9,582 nt of DNA, from the NCBI GenBank assembly GCA_905233405.1, contig CAJOEG010000042.1, positions 1-9,582 on the forward strand. Direction: 5' to 3'. The position numbers and the translations under genes were made by a program. Below the pieces are notes generated by a model, which saw nothing but the letters and a program-made list of their open reading frames with translations, was not told the DNA's origin and ran no database searches. This document shows, piece by piece, positions 1-5,414 of this stretch. This DNA comes from an uncultured Bacteroidales bacterium. Its GTDB lineage: Bacteria; Bacteroidota; Bacteroidia; Bacteroidales; ML635J-15. Position 1 is the stretch's first letter. Every line of letters begins with the position of its first letter.

Positions 1-471
1 ACAATTCTTGCAGATGAATATGGCTGCAAGGTCAATATAGTTTCCCTCTACGACCAGATGCGTAACGTAGGAGAGGGGGCGTTTATGTCGTGCCGCAGTT
101 TAAGTAAGGTGGTGTTTACAAAGGTTATGGAATCTAACATAAAGACTATTGTGTCCGCCGATGCTTTTGCAGAATGCAAGTCGTTGACTGATGTTGTCTG
201 CAACACTGGGCGTACGGGCAAGGTAAAGGATGTGCTATTTCACGAAAACGCATTCAGGGACAGTAAGTTCAATTATGAGAATGTCCTATATGGTGGCAAA
301 CCTGTGTATGACCCGAATGCTGCTAAACGCAAGAAAGGTGAGCCTGAATTTGAGGAGGAAGAAATTAATGTTGACGAGGACGCTGCAACCCGTCTGCGTA
401 CTAGCGAAACCGTTAAGCGCGCGCGTAAGAATATAGGTGTCCGCAAAAATACCAAGAAGAAGAAAAAATAG
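1..471 (+). CDS. BspA-like leucine-rich-repeat protein, C-terminal part (5' end outside window)
   Basis: The frame is open from the first base, so this is the last 156 residues of a probably longer protein; the ATG at 58 lies inside the repeat region and is unlikely to be the true start. Three units of the LRR_5 (BspA/Treponema) type are visible, with the pattern AF..C.SL..V: GAFMSCRSLSKVVF, DAFAECKSLTDVVC and a degenerate NAFRDSKFNYENVL. Their AF positions lie 28 and 29 residues apart. After the repeats the protein ends in an acidic patch (FEEEE...DED) and then a strongly basic tail finishing in five lysines. LRR_5 proteins are usually surface or secreted and act in binding or adhesion, but the N-terminus is missing, so no signal peptide can be judged and the role is unknown. 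No recognisable type IX secretion C-terminal domain is seen. The stop is one base from the convergent co-chaperone gene. Confidence 0.8.
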   Translation, partial: TILADEYGCKVNIVSLYDQMRNVGEGAFMSCRSLSKVVFTKVMESNIKTIVSADAFAECKSLTDVVCNTGRTGKVKDVLFHENAFRDSKFNYENVLYGGKPVYDPNAAKRKKGEPEFEEEEINVDEDAATRLRTSETVKRARKNIGVRKNTKKKKK

Positions 472-472
472 T

Positions 473-1216
473 CTATACCATATTTCTTTCCTTCTTAATC
501 CTTTCGTATGCTTCGTTGATGGCTTGGAATTTCTCCGTTGCCTTGCGTGTTACTTCTTCGCCCATACCTGCAACCTTGTCGGGATGATGTTTCATAGCCA
601 TTTTCTTGTATGCCTTCTTTACCTCGTCGTTTGTTGCGTCTTTGGTAATGCCAAGAATTTCGTAGTCGGAGTCACGTCCAACAACGATAAACATTGACTT
701 TATTGAGTTGAAGTCGTAGTCGCTGATGCCTATTCCGTATGCAATTCGTTTCAGTACGTCAAGTTCTTCCTTAACAATCTCGTTGTCGGCGTTTGCAATT
801 CCGAACAGGTAGTGCAGAAGTTGAAGTTTGAGCGAGTTGTTCATATTGTACCTGATTTGACGGCAAACGTCATCAAGTGGAATGTCGGCGTTCAGCATTG
901 GTTTAAGAAGTTGCAATGCCTTGAGAGTCTTTTCTTTGCCGAAATTCTGTACAAGGAAACTTTTTACATATTCGAGTTCGCTTTTCTTTACGATGTTGTC
1001 GGCTTTCATCACTGCAGCCGACAAGGTAAGCAGAACGACCATAAAGTCGCCCTTTTCGGTATGCCGAGTCCTATTGCTGCTCGGTCTTGTCTGCCCGTTA
1101 TCGGACGAACCGCTTAGCCCATCGATTGCCGAACCTATAAAGAAGCCTATAAGTCCACCGATTGGTCCAGTGAGTACCCAAGTCAAGCCGCCTAATATCC
1201 ATTTCCATTTTCCCAT
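473..1216 (-). CDS. TerB-DnaJ membrane-associated co-chaperone (DjlA-like)
   Basis: A 247-residue protein with three parts. Residues 5-33 are a hydrophobic, glycine-rich N-terminal segment (GGLTW...GPIGGLIGFFIG) that could insert into or associate with the membrane. Residues about 58-175 form a helical TerB-like domain with the two characteristic acidic sites, MKADNIVKKSE and NADNEIVKEE. Residues about 183-242 form a J domain starting DYEILGI, with the HPD tripeptide at 211-213 and the usual QAINEAYE helix. The J domain stimulates the ATPase of a DnaK partner. The TerB plus C-terminal J order is that of E. coli DjlA, so a role recruiting DnaK to the inner membrane is inferred. It is the last gene of the nusB-coaE unit; its start lies 3 nt after the coaE stop, so its ribosome binding region is inside coaE. 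Function in this group is untested, so no symbol is given. Confidence 0.85.
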   Translation of the reverse strand: MGKWKWILGGLTWVLTGPIGGLIGFFIGSAIDGLSGSSDNGQTRPSSNRTRHTEKGDFMVVLLTLSAAVMKADNIVKKSELEYVKSFLVQNFGKEKTLKALQLLKPMLNADIPLDDVCRQIRYNMNNSLKLQLLHYLFGIANADNEIVKEELDVLKRIAYGIGISDYDFNSIKSMFIVVGRDSDYEILGITKDATNDEVKKAYKKMAMKHHPDKVAGMGEEVTRKATEKFQAINEAYERIKKERNMV

Positions 1217-1219
1217 ATA

Positions 1220-1795
1220 TCAGTATTTTAAGTTGTTAATGAAGTTTTCAGCCTGTTCTATTAATGAATGATTCCTGTCGTTTACAAAAATAGCGTCGCA
1301 TTTTTCACGACCAGAATTTTTGCGTTGCAATTTTATCTTGTTGAGTGCGATTTCTTCAGAGACATTGTCCCTGAAGCATATACGTCTGACAAGAATATCT
1401 TCGGATGCTTCCACAAATATTATCTTGTCGAGAATGTCTTCCAGATTGGCTTCGAATATTATTGCCGATTCTATTGCCGTTATTTCTTTGCCAGTCGTTT
1501 GCCGCCACGAAATAAAATCATTCTTTACAGCCGGATGCACTATTGAATTTACAATTTGTCGTTTCTTCTCGTCTCCAAAAACAACATTGCGCAGATATTC
1601 CTTATTGATTTTTCCGTTTATGTAAGTTTCTGCGCCAAATTCTTTGATTAACGAATCTCTTATTTGTAAACTGCTGTTCATTAGCGATTTGGCTCTGCTG
1701 TCGGCATCGTACACGGGTATGTCCATCGAGCGGAAAACTTTGCTTAGCATAGATTTCCCCGATCCGATAATTCCTGTTATGCCGATGCTAGTCAT
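1220..1795 (-). CDS. coaE: Dephospho-CoA kinase
   Basis: A 191-residue P-loop kinase of normal family length (about 190-210). It phosphorylates the ribose 3'-hydroxyl of dephospho-CoA with ATP, the last step of coenzyme A synthesis, in the cytoplasm. The Walker A motif is GIIGSGKS at residues 8-15. The substrate-site DAD motif is at 30-32 (PVYDADSRA), HPAV at 87-90 follows the helical substrate domain, and paired arginines at 137-138 (VRRICFRD) suit the lid region. The ATG overlaps the stop of the upstream YbbR-domain gene in an ATGA arrangement (4 nt shared), which suggests translational coupling. The co-chaperone gene follows after 3 nt. The motif set leaves little doubt about the assignment. 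Confidence 0.95.
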   Translation of the reverse strand: MTSIGITGIIGSGKSMLSKVFRSMDIPVYDADSRAKSLMNSSLQIRDSLIKEFGAETYINGKINKEYLRNVVFGDEKKRQIVNSIVHPAVKNDFISWRQTTGKEITAIESAIIFEANLEDILDKIIFVEASEDILVRRICFRDNVSEEIALNKIKLQRKNSGREKCDAIFVNDRNHSLIEQAENFINNLKY

Positions 1796-2790
1796 TTCTT
1801 TTCGAGGATAAATGTGCAGGTAGATGGTTGGCTGCTGATTATTTCGGCCTTGCTGAAACTTGACTGAACTTGTATTTCTGTGCAGTTTCCTGCCGCTTTT
1901 TCGTAGTCGACAGTAGCCGTAAAATCGTATTCGCTTACTTTGTTGTATAGTGAAATAGGAACGACATAGTTTACTGTAACGTATTCTGGCATAAGTGTAT
2001 ATGAGTATTCCTGCGGAAAATTGACCGCTTTTACCTTTATGCGCTTTGTGGCCTTTGTGAACATTTCTATGTCGTACGACACGCTGGCAATTTTCTGCGA
2101 TGCGCTTATGCCGTCGGGGATGGCGAGTGCGACGTTGTACTGCTTTCTTGCCTTTATGAGACCTAAGTTCTCGTTTTCAACGTCTATCCTGTCAATGCTG
2201 TCGATAATTGATTTCTGACCGATTATGCTTATTGAGTCGGGAACTATTGATGTACGTGTAATTTTTTGTCCGTCAATAAGTTTGTATTCGATGTTGGCCG
2301 TTTCTATTGGGACTTTCTTTTCCCTTACATCTATCAGGTTGAAGAACAATGTGTCGGGTTTTATCTCACCGATGTTGATTTTTTCGCCGACTTTCTTGCG
2401 CAACAATGGTTTTAGGTCGGATGATATGATGTATGCTTTTCCTCTGCTGCTGGCATATTTCAGCAGTTGCCTATTGTCCTGCGCTTTTGTTTCAAGGTCG
2501 ATGTTCAGAGGTATATTTCTGGTTTTCAGGCTTTCCTGCAAAAGGTTATAGCCTTGTCCCGATGCAATGACTATGAGTTCGCCGCCGTGAGAACTTTCTT
2601 CGTTTATCGTCTTGGGAACGTTCTTGAGTTTGTATTTTATTGTGATTTCGCTTGTTAGGTTTTTGTTGAGGTAATTGAGAAACCACAAAAATGATGACAG
2701 GACAACAAAAGCGATGAATACCAGAAAGTTTCTGTTATTAACCAGTTTTACAACTGGATTATTTTTATTCGTCTCCTGCTGTTCTGCCAT
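1792..2790 (-). CDS. YbbR-like domain protein, membrane-anchored
   Basis: A 332-residue protein with a short cytoplasmic N-terminus (about 20 residues, polar), a single transmembrane anchor at roughly 21-40 (NFLVFIAFVVLSSFLWFLNY), and a long extracytoplasmic part rich in beta-type sequence. The sequence just after the anchor and the segments around 150-260 (ISIIGQKSIIDSIDRIDVE, VALAIPDGI) resemble YbbR repeats. In Firmicutes the YbbR protein CdaR regulates the diadenylate cyclase CdaA, but no cyclase gene is in this window, so that role cannot be assumed here. The gene starts 17 nt after the yajC stop and overlaps coaE by 4 nt, so it is co-transcribed with both. A role at the cell envelope is inferred from topology and from yajC next door. 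The family call rests on general resemblance and on neighbours, so it is less sure than those of the genes around it. Confidence 0.75.
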   Translation of the reverse strand: MAEQQETNKNNPVVKLVNNRNFLVFIAFVVLSSFLWFLNYLNKNLTSEITIKYKLKNVPKTINEESSHGGELIVIASGQGYNLLQESLKTRNIPLNIDLETKAQDNRQLLKYASSRGKAYIISSDLKPLLRKKVGEKINIGEIKPDTLFFNLIDVREKKVPIETANIEYKLIDGQKITRTSIVPDSISIIGQKSIIDSIDRIDVENENLGLIKARKQYNVALAIPDGISASQKIASVSYDIEMFTKATKRIKVKAVNFPQEYSYTLMPEYVTVNYVVPISLYNKVSEYDFTATVDYEKAAGNCTEIQVQSSFSKAEIISSQPSTCTFILEKK

Positions 2791-2807
2791 CCGTTTGCAT
2801 TATTATG

Positions 2808-3173
2808 CTATTTCTTTTCTGAAGTATCGTTGCTCGACTTGTCGTCGTTGCTCTGGCTTTCGGTGAAACTTACGATAGAGTTCTTGTCTATCTTGATTTT
2901 CACGCCGTTGGCAATTTCGAGAAGTACGTATGTGTCGCTGATTTCGTCGATGATTCCATAAACACCGCCTGCGGTGATGACCTTGCTGCCTTTCTTGAGG
3001 CTTTCTTTGAACTTTTGAGCTTCCTTGTTACGCTTTGAAGCCGGCCTAATCATAAAGAAATAGATTACGGCGATTAGTAATACCCAGAAGATTACATTCA
3101 TCCAGATGTTCGACTTTGGAGCTTCCTGACCTGCTTGTGCGGCCTGTAATAAAATTAATGTTAAATTTTGCAT
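2808..3173 (-). CDS. yajC: Sec translocon accessory protein YajC
   Basis: A 121-residue small membrane protein of typical YajC size. One transmembrane helix spans about residues 24-42 (WMNVIFWVLLIAVIYFF), followed directly by the family signature MIRPASKRNKE (41-51). Next comes a compact cytoplasmic domain with the conserved KGSKVITAGGVYGII stretch (61-75) and a charged, serine-rich tail. YajC associates with SecDF and SecYEG at the inner membrane and assists protein export and insertion. The short pre-helix segment containing QAAQAGQEAP is characteristic of Bacteroidota versions. The gene lies 23 nt downstream of the DUF1573 lipoprotein gene and 17 nt upstream of the YbbR gene. No promoter of the TAnnTTTG type is visible immediately upstream, so it should depend on the nusB promoter. 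Confidence 0.95.
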   Translation of the reverse strand: MQNLTLILLQAAQAGQEAPKSNIWMNVIFWVLLIAVIYFFMIRPASKRNKEAQKFKESLKKGSKVITAGGVYGIIDEISDTYVLLEIANGVKIKIDKNSIVSFTESQSNDDKSSNDTSEKK

Positions 3174-3196
3174 ATAAATAAATTTGAATTAGTTAA

Positions 3197-3661
3197 CTAT
3201 TTTACTGCGACATCGCACCTTATATAAAGTACGTGTTCGTTTGGAATCGTGTTGGCTGCTACGCGCACGTTCTTGTTTTGAACACCCTTTTTGTTTGAAC
3301 TGTCGAAAGTAAGTTCAATGTAGCCTTCTTCGCCTGGCTTTATCGGTTCGCGCGACCATTTAGGCGAAGTACATCCGCACGATGGCTTTACGCTTGAAAT
3401 GACGAGGTTGCCTTCGCCGGTGTTGGTAAACTTGAACTTGTGTGCTACCTTCTCGCCTTGGATTACGGTGCCGAAGTTGTATTCGGTTTCGTTGAAGGTC
3501 ATAACGGGAAGTCCGTCTATTGCCGCGTTTTCATCGTTTACGTTTTCGGCTGAAATAGGGTTGTCGAGGCTATATTCGCCTCCGCCTGTATTCTTGTTCT
3601 CCTTGCACGATAATGTGGCAAGTGTCATTAGTGCGATTAGTATGAATGATAATTTTTTCAT
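3197..3661 (-). CDS. DUF1573-family lipoprotein
   Basis: A 154-residue protein with a clear lipoprotein signal: MKK, a hydrophobic stretch at residues 4-17, and a lipobox TLSC with the modified cysteine at 19. The mature part begins with a polar linker (about 20-50). One DUF1573 domain follows (about 53-136), an immunoglobulin-like ASH/MSP-type fold. It carries the diagnostic YNFGTVIQGE, HKFKFTNTG, SCGCTSP (94-100) and IKPGE...ITF-type motifs. The biochemical role of DUF1573 is not established; members are abundant in Bacteroidota envelopes. The residue after the cysteine is lysine, with acidic residues close behind, so surface exposure versus periplasmic retention is uncertain. The gene sits between nusB (53 nt upstream) and yajC (23 nt downstream), in the same transcription unit. 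The ATG is preceded by an A/T-rich leader (TAAATAAAATG). Confidence 0.9.
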   Translation of the reverse strand: MKKLSFILIALMTLATLSCKENKNTGGGEYSLDNPISAENVNDENAAIDGLPVMTFNETEYNFGTVIQGEKVAHKFKFTNTGEGNLVISSVKPSCGCTSPKWSREPIKPGEEGYIELTFDSSNKKGVQNKNVRVAANTIPNEHVLYIRCDVAVK

Positions 3662-3675
3662 TTTATTTATTGTTG

Positions 3676-3695
3676 AGTCGTGCCGTGGCGCGACT
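3676..3695 (-). other. Possible intercistronic hairpin between nusB and the DUF1573 gene
   Basis: The 53-nt gap after nusB contains an inverted repeat: AGTCG.GCC pairing with GGC.CGACT around a loop of about 4 nt, with one mismatch (A against C) in the leftward transcript. No uridine run follows, so it is not a standard terminator. It could be an mRNA-stability or processing element that sets the nusB to lipoprotein ratio, or it could be chance. Confidence 0.3.
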
Positions 3696-3714
3696 GTACG
3701 TTTTTCTCATAAAA

Positions 3715-4659
3715 TTATAATAGTCCCATTCCGATTTTGTTCAGCGAGTTGTCGTTTTTGTACTGGTTGTATATCTTGTCAAGTATGCCGTTGATGAATA
3801 TGCCGCTTTTTTCGGTGCTGTAGCCCTTGGCAATGTCGATGTATTCGTTTATGGTAACTCTTACAGGAAGTTCGGGGAACTGAGTCATTTCGCAAAGTGC
3901 TAGATGCAGGATTATTCTGTCCATAAAGGCGATGCGTTGGAGTTCCCATTTCTGCAGGTTCTTTTCGATGAGTTCGTCGAACTTTTGGCGGTACAAGCAG
4001 GTATCCTTGATGAGTTTCTTTGCAAATTCGCGGTCTTCTTCAATGCGGAACATTGCCGGAAGCCTGAAATTTTCAATATTTTCGTCATTAAGTTTTTTTA
4101 CAGTCTGTATCAGGTTGCTGAGTGAAAATTCGATGTCGTCGTTCCAGTATATGCTTTCGCCTTCGAGAATTGTGTCAAGGTCTGGATTGTCAACCAGGTA
4201 TTTGTTTACAATCTTGCAAATCATATCGGCGTCCTGCTTTATGCTTCGGCTTTCGTCCTGCATATATTTGTTGTAGAATTCCGAGTTGGTCATCTTGTTG
4301 AAAATGCCGCGGACGAATTCGTAGTGTTCCGACCAGTTGGAACTATCCTTTTCCATATATTTCTTGATGGTCGGTTCGGCACGGAAAGCCTGTATGATTT
4401 TGTTGTCAACGAACTTACGGTTTGGATTGAGGTCTTCTTCCGTCGGGAGCAGTTTGTTGCGGTTGAATTCAATCTTGTATTCCGCGTGGTCGGCAATGGC
4501 CACAATCAGGCAGAACGTTTCCACAAAAAGTTCGTATGACTTTTCGATGCTCATTTCTAGAGCTTCCCATACTTTTTCCAAAGAACCGTCGTAATTACCT
4601 TGAACAAAAGCATAATAGGTCTGAACAGCCTTTATCCTAACCAATCTCCTGCTTATCAT
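3715..4659 (-). CDS. nusB: Transcription antitermination factor NusB, long Bacteroidota form
   Basis: A 314-residue protein, more than twice the length of E. coli NusB (139). The canonical NusB N-terminal helix is recognisable at residues 3-18 (SRRLVRIKAVQTYYAF). The conserved C-terminal half runs from about 210 to 298: FAKKLI, KWELQRIAFMDRIILHLALCEM (237-258), VTINEYIDIAKGYSTEKSG (268-286) and FINGILDKI (288-296). The roughly 180 residues between are charged and helical, an insert relative to short NusB. NusB pairs with S10 (NusE) and binds boxA in rRNA leaders, promoting antitermination and ribosome assembly. This is the first gene of the leftward unit, with a consensus promoter about 25 nt upstream of the ATG. 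The extended form is typical of the phylum; the function of the insert is not known to me. Confidence 0.92.
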   Translation of the reverse strand: MISRRLVRIKAVQTYYAFVQGNYDGSLEKVWEALEMSIEKSYELFVETFCLIVAIADHAEYKIEFNRNKLLPTEEDLNPNRKFVDNKIIQAFRAEPTIKKYMEKDSSNWSEHYEFVRGIFNKMTNSEFYNKYMQDESRSIKQDADMICKIVNKYLVDNPDLDTILEGESIYWNDDIEFSLSNLIQTVKKLNDENIENFRLPAMFRIEEDREFAKKLIKDTCLYRQKFDELIEKNLQKWELQRIAFMDRIILHLALCEMTQFPELPVRVTINEYIDIAKGYSTEKSGIFINGILDKIYNQYKNDNSLNKIGMGLL

Positions 4660-4682
4660 TTCTATACTTTTTAATTAAACTG

Positions 4683-4713
4683 CAAATTTAGTCAAATAAT
4701 TAGAGAGCGCATA
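4683..4713 (-). promoter_or_regulatory. Bacteroidota-type promoter for the nusB unit
   Basis: Read on the minus strand, the -7 element TAAATTTG (4690-4683) matches TAnnTTTG exactly. A -33 element TATG (4713-4710), one base from TTTG, lies 19 nt upstream. Initiation would fall near 4676-4678, giving a leader of about 17-19 nt before the nusB ATG. Confidence 0.65.
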
Positions 4714-4744
4714 AACTTTTCGATTAATTTTTTTTGTTTATTTT

Positions 4745-4775
4745 ATTGCACAACCAACTTATTTGTTTATATTTG
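4745..4775 (+). promoter_or_regulatory. Bacteroidota-type promoter for the PUR-like gene
   Basis: The -7 element TATATTTG (4768-4775) matches TAnnTTTG exactly. A -33 element ATTG (4745-4748) stands 19 nt upstream. Initiation is expected near 4780, leaving a short leader of about 15 nt to the ATG at 4796. It is divergent from the nusB promoter, with about 32 nt between the two -33 elements. Confidence 0.7.
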
Positions 4776-4787
4776 TCGCGACAAATA
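4770..4787. promoter_or_regulatory. Perfect 18-bp palindrome over the -7 element and start site (candidate operator)
   Basis: TATTTGTCGCGACAAATA reads the same on both strands with no mismatch; the symmetry breaks at the next base on each side. It contains the last six bases of the -7 element (TATTTG) and covers the expected transcription start. A dimeric repressor bound here would block the PUR-like gene. It could also form a short hairpin if transcription begins upstream of it, but the promoter position makes that unlikely. The binding protein is unknown. Confidence 0.55.
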
Positions 4788-4795
4788 ATTTTATT

Positions 4796-5089
4796 ATGGA
4801 TTTTATTGAGAATAAAAAGAGAAATGTGCAGTCGTCTTCGGTAACGATAGGTAAGAGAACTTATTTCTTTGATGTCAAGGCAACTGCTAAAGGGGACTAT
4901 TATCTTGTTATTACAGAAAGCCGTCATATTCACGATGATGTATATGAGAAGCAGAAGATATTCCTGTACAAGGAGGATTTTTTCAAGTTCTGCAAGGCGT
5001 ATGAGGATGTGATGTCGTTTATTAAGGCAGAAAAGCCAGAATATTTCGTCGAGAGGGAAGCGTTTGGGGTAGAAGAGGAAGACAAATAA
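4796..5089 (+). CDS. PUR-alpha-like nucleic-acid-binding protein (DUF3276)
   Basis: A 97-residue protein with a single PUR repeat: a beta-sheet region containing GKRTYFFDVKAT (19-30) and GDYYLVITESR (33-43), then KIFLYKEDFFKFCKAYEDVMSFI (54-76) as beta strand plus helix. An acidic tail ends EEEDK. The family (Bacteroidota PUR/DUF3276, related to Borrelia BpuR) binds single-stranded or double-stranded DNA and RNA, and members can regulate transcription or translation; the targets here are unknown. The ATG at 4796 is chosen because the upstream in-frame TTG at 4763 overlaps the -7 promoter element and so would not be transcribed. The gene stands alone, with its own promoter, a candidate operator and a strong terminator. 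Confidence 0.88.
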   Translation: MDFIENKKRNVQSSSVTIGKRTYFFDVKATAKGDYYLVITESRHIHDDVYEKQKIFLYKEDFFKFCKAYEDVMSFIKAEKPEYFVEREAFGVEEEDK

Positions 5090-5168
5090 TTTTTATTTGT
5101 TGTGTTTGTTGCATCAGATGTATGTCTGGTGTTTTGTCTGCATACACCTACTAATAGAATTTAGCAAT

Positions 5169-5215
5169 ACAAACAAGGCATAACCTTCACGATTACGCCT
5201 TGTTTGTCTTTTTTT
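5169..5215 (+). terminator. Rho-independent terminator of the PUR-like gene
   Basis: A perfect 11-bp stem, ACAAACAAGGC (5169-5179) with GCCTTGTTTGT (5197-5207), can extend inward past one mismatch by three A-T pairs. It is followed by CTTTTTTT (5208-5215). The hairpin begins about 80 nt after the stop codon. The leftward rubredoxin transcript would also form the stem but then meets ATTGCTAAATTC, a poor U-tract, so termination in that direction is less certain. Confidence 0.88.
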
Positions 5216-5229
5216 ATTTCTTACATTGA

Positions 5230-5388
5230 CTATTCTTCTTCAAAGTCTTCCTTTCCAACTCCGCAGAGAGGACAGGTCCAGTCGTCTGGTAAGTCTTCGA
5301 ATGCGGTTCCTGGTGCTATTCCATGTTCTGGGTCACCAACTGCCGGGTCGTAAACGTGCTTGCAAATTGTGCATACATACTTCTTCAT
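5230..5388 (-). CDS. Rubredoxin
   Basis: A 52-residue protein of standard rubredoxin length (52-54). Its four iron ligands form two CxxC knuckles: C6-T-I-C9 and C39-P-L-C42 (WTCPLCG). Family-typical features include HVYDPAVGDPEHGI (11-24), PGTAFEDLPDDW (26-37) and G43-V-G-K-E-D-F. It carries one electron on an Fe(SCys)4 site in the cytoplasm. It lies 26 nt downstream of a flavodiiron protein gene, and rubredoxin is the known donor to such enzymes, so it very likely passes electrons from an NAD(P)H-dependent reductase encoded elsewhere to that protein. The TAG stop is about 15 nt from the facing terminator T-run. Confidence 0.95.
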   Translation of the reverse strand: MKKYVCTICKHVYDPAVGDPEHGIAPGTAFEDLPDDWTCPLCGVGKEDFEEE

Positions 5389-5414
5389 ATTCGTATCAGT
5401 TTTAGGGTTAGTAA

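Noticed and set aside
882..1271. A 129-residue plus-strand frame opposite the co-chaperone gene
   Set aside because: It mirrors a well-supported gene on the other strand, has no recognisable domain and no promoter; the same holds for similar frames opposite coaE, nusB, fprA and murF-alr, including 8409-8798.
4763..4795. TTG start giving the PUR-like protein 11 more residues
   Set aside because: This stretch contains the -7 promoter element and the palindrome, so it lies at or before the transcription start; the ATG at 4796 leads directly into the family-like sequence.
5119..5146. Inverted repeat TGTATG/CATACA downstream of the PUR-like gene
   Set aside because: Only six pairs with a 16-nt loop and no U-tract; the strong terminator at 5169-5215 already explains the 3' end.
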